A program made the position numbers and the translations under genes. 64,000 bases of DNA, taken from positions 124,001-188,000 of the forward strand of contig JAAWWE010000005.1 in NCBI GenBank assembly GCA_021404525.1, in the 5' to 3' direction. Each line of letters opens with the position of its first letter. The stretch's first letter is position 1. This document shows, in pieces, positions 17,945 through 26,845 of the stretch. The notes below the pieces were generated by a model. That model was not told the origin of the DNA. It saw only the letters and a list, made by a program, of their open reading frames with translations, and did not search any database. The DNA comes from Rhodobiaceae bacterium (lineage in GTDB: Bacteria; Pseudomonadota; Alphaproteobacteria; Parvibaculales; Parvibaculaceae).

Positions 17945-18853
17945 ATGGCGCAGATTTCAGCCAACGGAATAGATATCGAATATGAGCGGTTTGGGCCGGA
18001 AGACCGGGAAACGGTACTTCTGATTATGGGCCTGTCGGCTCAGCTGACCTTGTGGCCGGTCGAGCTCTGCGACGAACTGGTGTCCCGGGGATATCACGTG
18101 ATCCGTTTTGACAATCGGGACATTGGCCTCTCAACAAAGTTTGAAGAGGCGGGTACACCTGATATGGGCGCGCTGGTGGGTGCGCTCCTGAGCGGCAACA
18201 AGCCTGAAGCTCCCTACTCGCTAGATGATATGGCGGCAGATGCGGCGGGGCTGCTTGATGTGCTGAACATCGAGAAAGCTCACATCGTTGGGGCCTCTAT
18301 GGGTGGCATGATCGCCCAGCTTGTGGCCACCAACCATCCCGATAAGACACTCAGTCTCACCTCAATCATGTCGACAACGGGCAATCCTGAATTGCCGCAG
18401 GCAAAGCCTGAGGCCATGGCAGCCCTTGCAGCGCCAGCGCCCGACCCGAACGATCTTGAAGCGGTGGCCGCTCGTGGCGTTCACACCTGGAATACAATTG
18501 GCAGTCCTGGTTATAGGACTGATGAAGCGCAGGTGCGCGAATGGGTGCTTCGCGACTTTCATCGCTCCTTCTACCCACAGGGTATTCTCAGGCAGATGGC
18601 GGCGATTGTGTCCAATGGTGATCGGCGCGAGAAACTGAAAAACGTGACCGCACCTACAGTCGTTGTTCACGGCACAGACGATCCTCTGGTCCCCGTTGAA
18701 GGCGGGCGGGATACGGCGGCAAGCATTCCCGGCGCAGAGTTGATCGAAATCCCCGGTATGGGGCACGATTTCCCGCTGGTCCTCGTCAACACAATCGCAG
18801 ACGCGATTACGAAGGCGGCATCTCAATCATCAAACCAAGCTGCAGCGGAGTAA
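17945..18853 (+). CDS. Alpha/beta hydrolase, tandem copy 1
   Basis: 302 residues. The oxyanion strand is VLLIMGLSAQLTLWP, FDNRDIGLS is the strand-4 motif seen in RdmC-like esterases, GASMGGMIAQ holds the nucleophile Ser, VVHGTDDPLVP the acid Asp and GMGHDFP the catalytic His. It is probably a cytoplasmic esterase/lactonase. AGGGGG lies eight bases upstream of the ATG. It leads three closely spaced paralogues with 4-5 bp gaps. Substrate unknown. Confidence 0.92.
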   Translation: MAQISANGIDIEYERFGPEDRETVLLIMGLSAQLTLWPVELCDELVSRGYHVIRFDNRDIGLSTKFEEAGTPDMGALVGALLSGNKPEAPYSLDDMAADAAGLLDVLNIEKAHIVGASMGGMIAQLVATNHPDKTLSLTSIMSTTGNPELPQAKPEAMAALAAPAPDPNDLEAVAARGVHTWNTIGSPGYRTDEAQVREWVLRDFHRSFYPQGILRQMAAIVSNGDRREKLKNVTAPTVVVHGTDDPLVPVEGGRDTAASIPGAELIEIPGMGHDFPLVLVNTIADAITKAASQSSNQAAAE

Positions 18854-18857
18854 CCCC

Positions 18858-19775
18858 ATGCAAGTTAGAGCAAATAATCATTCTTTTGAGGTCGAACGTT
18901 TTGGACCGGAAGACCGTGAGACCGTTCTCCTCGTTATGGGGCTTGGCGGACAGATGACGCTTTGGCCGCAGGAGCTCGTCGACGAACTGGTAGAGCGTGG
19001 CTATCACGTGGTGCGGTTTGACAATCGGGACGTGGGCCTCTCTGCGAAGTTCGACCATCTTGGTAACCCGAGCATGTTGAGGCTCATCCTTGCTGACGCG
19101 CTGGGCTTCACACCCAAGGTTCCATATCTGCTTGATGATATGGCAGAGGATGCTGTCGGCGTGCTGGACGCGCTTGGCATCGACAAAGCGCATATTGTTG
19201 GTGTGTCCATGGGCGGCATGATTTCGCAATTGATTGCGGCTCATCATGGCGACCGGGTTCTGAGCCTCACGTCCATCATGTCCACCACAGGGCATAAATC
19301 ACTGTCCAAGCCTTCGAAGAAAGCACGGGCAGCATTGCTGACACCACCGCCCAAAGACCCTTCCAATATGGAAGCGGTGTTTGACCGGATGCTCAATACG
19401 TTCTCAGTCATTGGGAGCCCCGGCTATCCGGCAAGTGAAGACGAGCGCCGTACGCTTATGAAGGAGCAGCTGGAGCGGAGCTATCATCCGACTGGTCTTG
19501 TGCGCCAGATTGCCGCGATTGTTGCGAGTGGTGATCGCCGCGAAGCGTTGAAGAAGGTGGCGGCGCCAACTGTTGTGCTCCATGGGGAAGATGATCCGCT
19601 TGTGCCACTGGATGGCGGGAAAGATACAGCTCTCCATATAGCCGGTGCGGAACTCATCACGGTTCCTGGGATGGGGCATGATATGCCGAAGGAACTGGTG
19701 CCTCAGATTGCCGACGCAATCACACAGGCGGCCAGAAAAGCAACGGCAGCCCCTGCCGCGCAAGCTGCGGAGTAA
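18858..19775 (+). CDS. Alpha/beta hydrolase, tandem copy 2
   Basis: 305 residues, very similar to the copy before it: both share RFGPEDRETVLL near the N-terminus, LTSIMSTTG after the nucleophile and VASGDRREALKK versus VSNGDRREKLKN. Catalytic residues are intact: GVSMGGMISQ, LHGEDDPLVP and GMGHDMP. Only 4 bp separate it from copy 1, and the GCGGAG in the last codons of copy 1 serves as its Shine-Dalgarno. It carries an Ala-rich C-terminal tail. Substrate unknown. Confidence 0.92.
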   Translation: MQVRANNHSFEVERFGPEDRETVLLVMGLGGQMTLWPQELVDELVERGYHVVRFDNRDVGLSAKFDHLGNPSMLRLILADALGFTPKVPYLLDDMAEDAVGVLDALGIDKAHIVGVSMGGMISQLIAAHHGDRVLSLTSIMSTTGHKSLSKPSKKARAALLTPPPKDPSNMEAVFDRMLNTFSVIGSPGYPASEDERRTLMKEQLERSYHPTGLVRQIAAIVASGDRREALKKVAAPTVVLHGEDDPLVPLDGGKDTALHIAGAELITVPGMGHDMPKELVPQIADAITQAARKATAAPAAQAAE

Positions 19776-19780
19776 GCGCC

Positions 19781-20677
19781 ATGCAGGTAACAGCAAATGG
19801 CATTGCCATCGAAGTAGAGGATATGGGACCTAAGGATGGCCCTGCAATCCTTCTGGTAAATGGTTACACGTCGCAGCTGATCAATTGGCCAAAGCCGCTT
19901 CTTGACGGGCTTGTTGCGGAAGGCTTTCGGGTTGTTCGCTATGACAATCGCGATGTGGGCTTCTCGCAGAAGTTTGAGGGTGCCCCTGATCCCTCTGAAA
20001 CTCTCAAAGCGGTCCTTGCAGGCGAAACGCCCGACATACCCTATGTGATGGCAGATATGGCGGCGGACGGTATTGGCGTGTTGGATGCGCTCGGTATCGA
20101 CAAGGCGCACATTGTGGGTGTTTCCATGGGGGGCATGATTGTTCAACTGATGGCGATCAATCATGGCGATCGGATCCATTCGATGACATCCATCATGTCC
20201 TCGACGGGCAATCCAGATGTGCCACGGGCAACGCCTGAAGCGCAGCAGGCACTCAATGAGCCTGCACCGAGCCAGGAACGGCAAGACGTGATTACGCATT
20301 CGATCAAGGGACGGCGGACTTATGAAAGCCCTGCCTACAAAAAGACGGATGCGGAGTATGAAGAGCTGATTGGCGAAGCCTATGACCGGATGTTCTACCC
20401 GGAAGGCTATATGCGCCAATATTGCGCCATTGTTGCCGACGGCAGCCGCGTTGACCGATTAGGCAAGATCAACACGCCCACGCTTGTTATCCACGGCAAG
20501 GACGACAATCTGGTGCGCGTTGAAGGCGGTATTGATACCGCGAAGTCTGTGCCTGGTGCTCAATTGGAGCTCATCGACGGCATGGGGCATGATCTGCCGG
20601 AGGCGCTTTGTCCACAATTCATCGAGCTGATCGTGGGGCATGCGCGTGGGGCGCTGTCGTCAGTTGCGGCTGATTGA
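19781..20677 (+). CDS. Alpha/beta hydrolase, tandem copy 3
   Basis: 298 residues. It shares DNRDVG, DALGIDKAHIVGVSMGGMI with copy 2 and NGNP-type segments with copy 1, but is more divergent in the cap region (residues about 150-210; HSIKGRRTYESPAYKKTDAE). The triad is intact: GVSMGGMIVQ, IHGKDDNLVRV, GMGHDLP. It follows copy 2 by 5 bp, again using a GCGGAG at the end of the preceding gene as ribosome site, and ends at a strong terminator. The cap divergence suggests a different substrate from copies 1 and 2. Confidence 0.92.
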   Translation: MQVTANGIAIEVEDMGPKDGPAILLVNGYTSQLINWPKPLLDGLVAEGFRVVRYDNRDVGFSQKFEGAPDPSETLKAVLAGETPDIPYVMADMAADGIGVLDALGIDKAHIVGVSMGGMIVQLMAINHGDRIHSMTSIMSSTGNPDVPRATPEAQQALNEPAPSQERQDVITHSIKGRRTYESPAYKKTDAEYEELIGEAYDRMFYPEGYMRQYCAIVADGSRVDRLGKINTPTLVIHGKDDNLVRVEGGIDTAKSVPGAQLELIDGMGHDLPEALCPQFIELIVGHARGALSSVAAD

Positions 20678-20695
20678 ATTCTTTGAATCGCAAAG

Positions 20696-20727
20696 AAAAG
20701 GCGGGGTCAACTCCCCGCCTTTTTTTG
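20696..20727 (+). terminator. Intrinsic terminator of the hydrolase operon
   Basis: GGCGGGG and CCCCGCC form a seven-pair stem extended by A-T pairs around a short TCAACT loop, followed by a run of seven T. It lies just after the third hydrolase gene; the A-run on the left would also let it act for the convergent SDR. Confidence 0.9.
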
Positions 20728-20744
20728 TTGCTCTCTTAGGCAAG

Positions 20745-21524
20745 TTACATGCCGCCGCCGACCTGGCTCGCACCACCGTCGCACGGCACGCAGGCGCCTG
20801 TTGTGTAGGCACTGGCACGTGAGGCCAGGAATATGGCCACGCCTGCAATGTCCTCCGGCTGGCCAATGCGTTTGCGGGGATTGGCGCCTGCAATCTCATC
20901 GCCGAGGGTCGCGAGGGTTGCGGCCATCATGTGGCTTTGGAACGGACCTGGCGCAATGCAATTCACGAGAATGTCGTCGTTTGCGAGACGCTGGGCCAGA
21001 TGACGGGTCAGCATGATCATGCCTGCCTTGGAGGATGAGTAGGCGTAGGTCTCAAGCATGGGCGGGTTGATGCCGTTGATCGATGCTGTGTTGATGATCC
21101 GCGCAGGCTCTTCATAGGTCGAAGCTTTTTTCAGGAGTGGCAACAGCTTCTGGATGAGAAAGAAGGGGCCTTTAATGTTGATATCAAAAACCTTGTCCCA
21201 ACCACCTTCTGGATAGTCCTCCAAAGGTTCACCCCAGGCCGCGCCCGCATTGTTGACGAGAATGTCGACCTTCTCTTCGCGCTTGGCGATTTCTTCCGCG
21301 AACTTTGTGACGCCTTCCACGGTGGAGAGATCGCCGGGGATGGAAATGCATTCGCCGATTTCGCTTAAGCGAGCGGCTGTGCCGTCACAGGCTTCCGCCT
21401 TGCGGGCGGTGATGTAGACCTTGGCGCCGTTTTCGACAAAGCCTTGTGCGATCATCTCACCAATGCCGCGCGAGCCGCCGGTGACGATGGCTACTTTGCC
21501 ACTGATATCAAAGAGGTTTTTCAT
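20745..21524 (-). CDS. SDR-family oxidoreductase (RhlG-like)
   Basis: 259 residues. Cofactor motif VTGGSRGIGEMIAQ with ITARKAEAC after strand 2 (an Arg suggests NADPH), NNAGAAWG, and the catalytic YAYSSSKAGM. The stretch NPPMLETYAYSSSKA and CIAPGPFQSHMM resembles RhlG-type 3-oxoacyl reductases. The C-terminus ends PCDGGASQVGGGM. AGGGA precedes the ATG. It is a single gene, convergent with the hydrolase operon. A role in reducing a beta-keto acyl compound is inference. Confidence 0.9.
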   Translation of the reverse strand: MKNLFDISGKVAIVTGGSRGIGEMIAQGFVENGAKVYITARKAEACDGTAARLSEIGECISIPGDLSTVEGVTKFAEEIAKREEKVDILVNNAGAAWGEPLEDYPEGGWDKVFDINIKGPFFLIQKLLPLLKKASTYEEPARIINTASINGINPPMLETYAYSSSKAGMIMLTRHLAQRLANDDILVNCIAPGPFQSHMMAATLATLGDEIAGANPRKRIGQPEDIAGVAIFLASRASAYTTGACVPCDGGASQVGGGM

Positions 21525-21685
21525 GTGAGTATCCCTGTCATTTCTGTGCGTGTTTCCAGACGGAAAACCACCAAGACTGCTTTGGCCCTTTTCCTGGAAA
21601 CATTTGATTGCCTATCGCAACCTGATTTTGATGGCGGGCACGCTATCATGGCGGTGGGGACTTGCGAAACGTGAATTTGAGGGGG

Positions 21686-22654
21686 TCAGCCCAGATCTTG
21701 TTCGACAAATCGCATGGTCTCGTCAATGCGCTCAATCGCCCATTTGAAGATACCTGGCCGGTCGCCTGGCGCATCCAGCATCTCGATTTGGGCCATCAAG
21801 TCGAGAATGCGTGACAGCGACTGCCAGTGCGCGGGAAGCACGCCGACGGCTGCTTCGTAGGCGGCGATAAAGGCTTCGTCGAACTCAGGCGGTTGGTAGG
21901 GACGTGGCCTTAGCATGTTTGCGATGTCTGTGAGCGGGGAGCCGGCATGGGCAAATTCCCAATCAAGCACGCCTGCCAAGCGCCCATGGAAGACCATAAG
22001 GTTTGGGGGATTAAAGTCGCTATGTACCAGGCAGGCCCGCTCTGGCAGTTGGTCGAGAAGGGGTGTGGTCCATTCGACAAACCGGCGCAAGTATTCGGTT
22101 CGCTTTGTACCCAGCCGTTCGCCGGCTCGCGCATCCAGTGCTGGTGTGACAAAAGACAGGAAACTCTCCTTTCCAAGAGGAAAGGCATTCTCAATCTCTA
22201 AATTTTCACCGAAGAAACCGGCTTGCGGAAAAATGATCTGATGGATCTTTGCGAGTGTGTCTCCTGCCTGGCTTCCGAGTTCTGCCGGGCTTCGGGTTTT
22301 GTTGTGCAGGACCCGATCCAGCGTTTCGCCTTTGATCCACTCAAGGATCAGAAAGGGGTGTGTGTTCTCTGATCCGTCAAACAGTACCTTTGCAACGGAG
22401 ACTTGGCCTTCAAGCCTTTTCAGGATATCGCGTTCCAGTCGGCAGGTGTTTGCCCCACGTGCATAGAGACGCAGGAGCGCGATGGATGGCGCGGTCTTCA
22501 AACTCAGCGCGTAGTTGGAGTTGACCCTTCCTCCATCCAGAAGGGTTGAATGGTCCAGTGATCCTTTGCCGAACAGGGGGGTGATGAGCTCCTGGATTTC
22601 ATCGTCTGTCAGATCAATGAAAGCGTGGCGCCGTTCCAGGTTGTGATCGGTCAG
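21686..22654 (-). CDS. Phosphotransferase family protein (APH/ChoK-like kinase) with apparent CTG start
   Basis: 322 residues if begun at a CTG that overlaps the upstream TGA (CTGA) with AAGGA seven bases before. No ATG, GTG or TTG exists between this point and a TTG 150 bases inside, yet the translated segment (TDDEIQELITPLFGKGS, LLDGGRVNSNYALS) is the normal N-lobe of the family, so the gene really starts here. Kinase motifs: HSDFNPPNLMVF (HxDxxxxN), LDWEFAHAGSPLTDIANML. It probably phosphorylates a small amino-alcohol or sugar. It is the last gene after agmatinase and GNAT. Confidence 0.85.
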   Translation of the reverse strand: MTDHNLERRHAFIDLTDDEIQELITPLFGKGSLDHSTLLDGGRVNSNYALSLKTAPSIALLRLYARGANTCRLERDILKRLEGQVSVAKVLFDGSENTHPFLILEWIKGETLDRVLHNKTRSPAELGSQAGDTLAKIHQIIFPQAGFFGENLEIENAFPLGKESFLSFVTPALDARAGERLGTKRTEYLRRFVEWTTPLLDQLPERACLVHSDFNPPNLMVFHGRLAGVLDWEFAHAGSPLTDIANMLRPRPYQPPEFDEAFIAAYEAAVGVLPAHWQSLSRILDLMAQIEMLDAPGDRPGIFKWAIERIDETMRFVEQDLG

Positions 22655-23103
22655 GGTGCCGTCCTTTTGCTCATCAATATGTGCCCGGTAGGAGCAAAGC
22701 CGCGGCGTTCATAAATGCCCCGCGCACGGGTGTTGGGCTCAGTCACCTCGAGGTGGAGATAGGCAAGGCCAAGCTCTTTCGCCTGTTTGTCGGCAAAGCG
22801 CATGATCTCTGCGCCGCCGCCCTGGCCACGATAGGCCTCTTTCAGGAACAGCTCGTCGATGAAGCCGTCCTTGCCGCCATAATACATGGAGAAGCCGATT
22901 GTCAGGATAAGGTATCCAGCGGTTTCGCCCTCTGACTCGACGATCCAGATTTTGACGGCCGGGTCGCCCTCGACCAGCTGATCCAGCGCAGGCCCATGCA
23001 GGGTCGTGTCATAAGTGAGACCGTCAAAGGCATAGTAGGCACGCACCAATTCCTCAATAAGCTGCCGGTCAGACGGTGCTATGGGCCGGAAGGTGAAGGT
23101 CAT
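22651..23103 (-). CDS. GNAT-family N-acetyltransferase
   Basis: 150 residues with the GNAT core: FIDELFLKEAYRGQGGGAEIMRFA is the strand-4/acetyl-CoA loop (RGQGGG), and NTRARGIYERRGFAPTGHI the C-terminal part. Its ATG overlaps the stop of the agmatinase gene by 4 bp, and its own TGA overlaps the CTG start of the phosphotransferase, so the three are coupled. With an agmatinase upstream, a polyamine or amine acceptor is a reasonable guess only. Confidence 0.9.
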   Translation of the reverse strand: MTFTFRPIAPSDRQLIEELVRAYYAFDGLTYDTTLHGPALDQLVEGDPAVKIWIVESEGETAGYLILTIGFSMYYGGKDGFIDELFLKEAYRGQGGGAEIMRFADKQAKELGLAYLHLEVTEPNTRARGIYERRGFAPTGHILMSKRTAP

Positions 23104-24065
23104 GGTCTGGCAGCGTAAAGAGCAAGGAGCTGATAGGCGATGCTGGCGCCTGCGAGCGCTGTGATCTCGCTCACGTCATAGGCGGGCGCGACTTCAACCA
23201 CATCCATACCAACAAGGTTGATGCCTTCAAGTGCGCGCAGGATATCAAGCGCATGACGGGTCGTCAGGCCGCCGACGCAGGGCGTTCCCGTTCCCGGTGC
23301 ATAAGCGGGGTCGAGACAATCTATGTCGAAGGTGAGGTAGACGGGGCTCGTGCCGACGGCCTTCTTGATTTGTGCGGCGACGGTGTCTGCGTCAGACCCG
23401 CATGTCTCGGTGGCCCCTAGAATGTTGAACCCATGGGTCTTGGGGTTGTGGGTTCTTAAGCCGACCTGAATGGACCGTTCTGGCACGATGAGGCCCTGTT
23501 CTTTCGCGTGATAGAACATGGTGCCGTGGTCGATGCGCCCATCTGCATCTTCCCAGGTGTCTGAGTGGGCATCGAAGTGGATGAGAGAGAGGCTCCCATG
23601 CTTTGCGGCATGGGCTTTGATCATCGGGTAAGAAATGAAATGATCCCCACCGATCGTGAGCATGGCGGTCTCTGTCGCCAGGATATCGGCTGCGTGGGCT
23701 TCCAGCCGATCAATCCACGTTTCCGGTCTGCCAGGATCAAACACACAATCGCCCCAATCGGCAATTTTTAGCTGGTCCAGCGGATTGGACGCCCAGCCTT
23801 GCGGCAGGTCCCATGCCAGGTTGACGGAAGCGTCGCGGACCGCTCTTGGTCCAAGGCGTGCTCCGGGACGCCCCGTTGTTGCCAGATCAAAAGGCACGCC
23901 GGAAACAGCGACATCAAAGTCTGTGAGGTCGCGTGTGTATTGACATCGCAGGAAGCTTGTTGCGCCAGCATAGGTCGCCTCATAGGAGCCGCCATGAGGT
24001 GATGCTCGCGTGAACGCCGCATCGCCTGTCTCGTCGCCTATCTGGGATGGGTCATAGTCAGCCAT
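23100..24065 (-). CDS. Agmatinase/arginase-family ureohydrolase
   Basis: 321 residues. Manganese-ligand motifs of ureohydrolases are all present: GGDHFISYP, IHFDAHSDTWED and LTFDIDCLDPAYAPGTGTP. The family splits agmatine to putrescine and urea; related enzymes act on guanidinobutyrate or guanidinopropionate. I start at 24065, where AGGAG precedes the ATG by a proper distance; an upstream ATG would add only eight residues. It is the first gene of the agmatinase/GNAT/phosphotransferase operon. Exact guanidino substrate unknown. Confidence 0.9.
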   Translation of the reverse strand: MADYDPSQIGDETGDAAFTRASPHGGSYEATYAGATSFLRCQYTRDLTDFDVAVSGVPFDLATTGRPGARLGPRAVRDASVNLAWDLPQGWASNPLDQLKIADWGDCVFDPGRPETWIDRLEAHAADILATETAMLTIGGDHFISYPMIKAHAAKHGSLSLIHFDAHSDTWEDADGRIDHGTMFYHAKEQGLIVPERSIQVGLRTHNPKTHGFNILGATETCGSDADTVAAQIKKAVGTSPVYLTFDIDCLDPAYAPGTGTPCVGGLTTRHALDILRALEGINLVGMDVVEVAPAYDVSEITALAGASIAYQLLALYAARP

Positions 24066-24127
24066 TGGTCTCTCCTCTGCCGGTAGCATGAGACATGTGG
24101 CTGCTTCAGGGAAGAGGGAAGGAAGCC

Positions 24128-24682
24128 CTACCTGGCAATCTGTTGCGCATTTTTAACAGTGGGCACGCCCCAACCGAGATCGATGAATCTGTGGTCTTCG
24201 ATGGTTCGCATCAATTCCAGCGTGCTCTCTTGTTGGTCGTTTGCATATTTGATCGTTTCGAGCATGTGATTGACGGTCACCAGTTTCGGGTTACCGCCTT
24301 TGTCTGCGGCCAAGGGAAATGTCAGCGTTTCCATGCGGGCAATTTTTCCTGTCACGTGTCGATTGACCAAAATCTGAAAAAGAGCGCATGGCTGTAAAAA
24401 GAGAGTTCGCAAATCATCCAGCAGATTGAACTCTGAGGAGGCCGGCATCACAGATGAAAGCTCAATGCCTGTAATATCCGATTTCATGCGTGCCATGACA
24501 GCCGTGCCCACCATTCTGCAGATCACACGACCGTCTGGATACATCTCCCAAAAGGTGATGTCGGGCAAGGCAGCCGGAATTTCGATGAGGTCAAATTCGC
24601 TGACATTTGGAACGCCATCTCTGGCGACAGATTTCCAGTAAGCGAATACCTGATCGAAATGAAGTGAGTTAAAGGTCGCCAC
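24128..24682 (-). CDS. PAS_5-type PAS domain protein
   Basis: 184 residues, nearly all one PAS domain of the PAS_5 type common in alphaproteobacteria: FAYWKSVARDGVPNVSEFD near the N-terminus, IPAALPDITFWEMYPDG, then RMVGTAVMARMKSDITGIEL. The start is GTG. No output domain is attached, so it would work as a small sensory or adaptor protein in the cytoplasm. It lies alone between the agmatinase operon and the terminator of the acyl-CoA dehydrogenase gene. Confidence 0.85.
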   Translation of the reverse strand: MATFNSLHFDQVFAYWKSVARDGVPNVSEFDLIEIPAALPDITFWEMYPDGRVICRMVGTAVMARMKSDITGIELSSVMPASSEFNLLDDLRTLFLQPCALFQILVNRHVTGKIARMETLTFPLAADKGGNPKLVTVNHMLETIKYANDQQESTLELMRTIEDHRFIDLGWGVPTVKNAQQIAR

Positions 24683-24751
24683 GATACACCCGCTGGTCGC
24701 ATGAAGATTGCGGGTGCAGTATGGGTGCTCAATTCTTGCCAGAAGACAAAC

Positions 24752-24779
24752 AAAAGCCCCGATGTTTCCATCGGGGCTT
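24752..24779 (-). terminator. Intrinsic terminator of the acyl-CoA dehydrogenase gene
   Basis: An 11-bp perfect stem (AAGCCCCGATG, 24754-24764, with CATCGGGGCTT, 24769-24779) around a four-base loop is followed on the minus strand by TTTTGTTTG. Confidence 0.9.
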
Positions 24780-24818
24780 CGTATTTTCGCTGATAAAGCT
24801 CTTTTTAGACTGAAGGGT

Positions 24819-26678
24819 TTACGCTACGAATGCGTCTTCTTCCAGTTTCATAATGTCTTCAGCACCTAGTTCGATGCGCTCAAGATAGGCAGCTGTGTTG
24901 GGGACTTCCCGCTCCAGCCAGAACTTCGCGAGGACCAGCTTGCGGTTATAGAAATCCGCATTGCCTTCACCTGCTTCAAGTTTGGCCAGGGCCACTTTTG
25001 CCATCTGTGCCCACATCCAGCCCAGTGAGACCACACCAAAGATATTCATCATTTCGTATGAGGCGGCGCCTGCATTGTCGAAATTCTTTGGTGCGTTTTC
25101 CATGAGCCAACCGGCAGCTTTCCCCATGCGCTCATATCCAACCTTCAGCGGTTCGATATAAGGCTTCATGGCTTCGTCCCCTTCATTCTCCTTGATGAAG
25201 GCGTCGATCTTGCCGAAGAAGGTCATGGTTGCGCGGCCGCCATTGGCGGTCATTTTCCGGCCCACGAGGTCAAGGGCCTGAACGCCGTTGGCACCTTCAT
25301 AGACCTGGTTGATGCGGGCGTCGCGGACGAACTGTTCCATGCCATGATCGCGGACATAGCCGTGGCCACCAAAAACCTGCATGGATGCATTTGCGGCTTC
25401 AAAGCCTTTGTCGGTGAAGTAGCCCTTGATGACTGGCGTCAGAAGCTGACCGAGGTCGCTTGCTTCCTCCCGCTCTTTTTCATCCGCTGCGTTGTTCTGG
25501 GCGCTGAAAAGCATGGAGACATACATGGCAAGTGCCCGTGCACCTTCCACGAAGGACCGCGACTGCAGCAGCAGACGACGCACGTCCGGGTGGACGATGA
25601 TCGGATCAGCAGACTGGTCAGGGTTTTTCGCGCCGGTTAGCGAGCGACCCGCTGTCCGCTCAAGCGTATAGGCGGCCCCGTTTTGCACAGCAACTTCGCC
25701 AACGGCGATGCCCTGGATGCCAACACCCATGCGGGCTGCATTCATCATGCCGAACATGCCGGCCATGCCGGATGACTTGGATTTAACTTCCTTGCCGTCG
25801 GCGGCCTTTTTGACCTTCTTCGGTGAACCGCCAAGCTTGTAGGCAACAGCATCATCAAAGTTCAGCACGCAAGTGGCGTTGCCTTTGATGCCCATCTTCT
25901 TTTCGATGGACCCTGTGGTCACGCCATTGCGTTGACCCAGCTCGCCGGTTTCAGGATCGACGATGAATTTTGGAACCATAAAGAAGTTCACGGTCGACAG
26001 ATCGTTTGCAAGCTTCCCGTCTTCACCTGGGATCTTAGCGATCACCATGTGGACGATATTGTCGGTCATGTCGTGATCGCCACCAGAGATGAAGATCTTC
26101 GTGCCGTTCAGACGGTAAGTCCCATCTTCCTGCTCAACTGCATTGGTGCGCATGAGTTTCAGATCGGTGCCGCAATGAGGCTCGGTCAGACACATGGTGC
26201 CGGTCCATTCGCCTGCGACCATCTTGGGCACAACGTGCTCTTTCATCCAGGGTTCGCCAGTGGCGTGCAACGCGCCATAGGCCGCGTTGGTCAGGCCTGG
26301 ATACATGGTGAAGGCCTGGTTTGCAGACGATCCCATTTCTGAGAAGGCGAAGGTGACGACAGAGGGGAGGCCTGCGCCGCCCATTTCTTCTGATGCCCCA
26401 AGACGGTTCCACCCGTCTTCGCAATATTTTTCAAAGGCTTCTTTGAAACCTGGTGGTGTGCGAACCACACCATTTTCTAGAACACAGCCGTGTTCGTCGC
26501 CGACCTGGTTCAGGGGCTGCAAAACTTCTTCACAGAATTTCGCGCCGCCTTCGAGAATGGCTCCGGTCATGTCGGGGGTTAGGTCTTCGAAACCGGGCAA
26601 GTCGGAGCGTTTGTCGATTTCAAGAAGTTCGTGGAAGAGGAACATGAAGTCCTCAACAGGCGCCTTATAAGATGGCAT
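24819..26678 (-). CDS. Acyl-CoA dehydrogenase with C-terminal extension (DmdC/FadE5-like)
   Basis: 619 residues, about 200 longer than a plain medium-chain acyl-CoA dehydrogenase. It begins MPSYKAPVEDFMFLFHELL, as in the 3-methylmercaptopropionyl-CoA dehydrogenase (DmdC)-like branch. FAD/acyl-CoA signatures are GTMCLTEPHCGTDL, FISGGDHDM and QVFGGHGYVRDHGMEQFVRDARI, with the catalytic base region QVYEGANGVQALDL. The last 130 residues are the helical extension. It catalyses alpha,beta-dehydrogenation of acyl-CoA. It is a single gene ending at a strong terminator. Long-chain or methylthio acyl substrate cannot be decided. Confidence 0.93.
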   Translation of the reverse strand: MPSYKAPVEDFMFLFHELLEIDKRSDLPGFEDLTPDMTGAILEGGAKFCEEVLQPLNQVGDEHGCVLENGVVRTPPGFKEAFEKYCEDGWNRLGASEEMGGAGLPSVVTFAFSEMGSSANQAFTMYPGLTNAAYGALHATGEPWMKEHVVPKMVAGEWTGTMCLTEPHCGTDLKLMRTNAVEQEDGTYRLNGTKIFISGGDHDMTDNIVHMVIAKIPGEDGKLANDLSTVNFFMVPKFIVDPETGELGQRNGVTTGSIEKKMGIKGNATCVLNFDDAVAYKLGGSPKKVKKAADGKEVKSKSSGMAGMFGMMNAARMGVGIQGIAVGEVAVQNGAAYTLERTAGRSLTGAKNPDQSADPIIVHPDVRRLLLQSRSFVEGARALAMYVSMLFSAQNNAADEKEREEASDLGQLLTPVIKGYFTDKGFEAANASMQVFGGHGYVRDHGMEQFVRDARINQVYEGANGVQALDLVGRKMTANGGRATMTFFGKIDAFIKENEGDEAMKPYIEPLKVGYERMGKAAGWLMENAPKNFDNAGAASYEMMNIFGVVSLGWMWAQMAKVALAKLEAGEGNADFYNRKLVLAKFWLEREVPNTAAYLERIELGAEDIMKLEEDAFVA

Positions 26679-26845
26679 GGCGTCGTGTCCTCAATTTTCA
26701 AAATTGTCAGTAAGCGGGCCGAATTCTATTCGTCCGTACGCGTTTGTCGAGCAGATTCGACGCTTAATTACCCCTAAGAGTCCAGCAAAAACCTCAGGTT
26801 CCCCCACGAAAATCGGGGTTATTCGAGAATTGTGATCTCAGAAGA

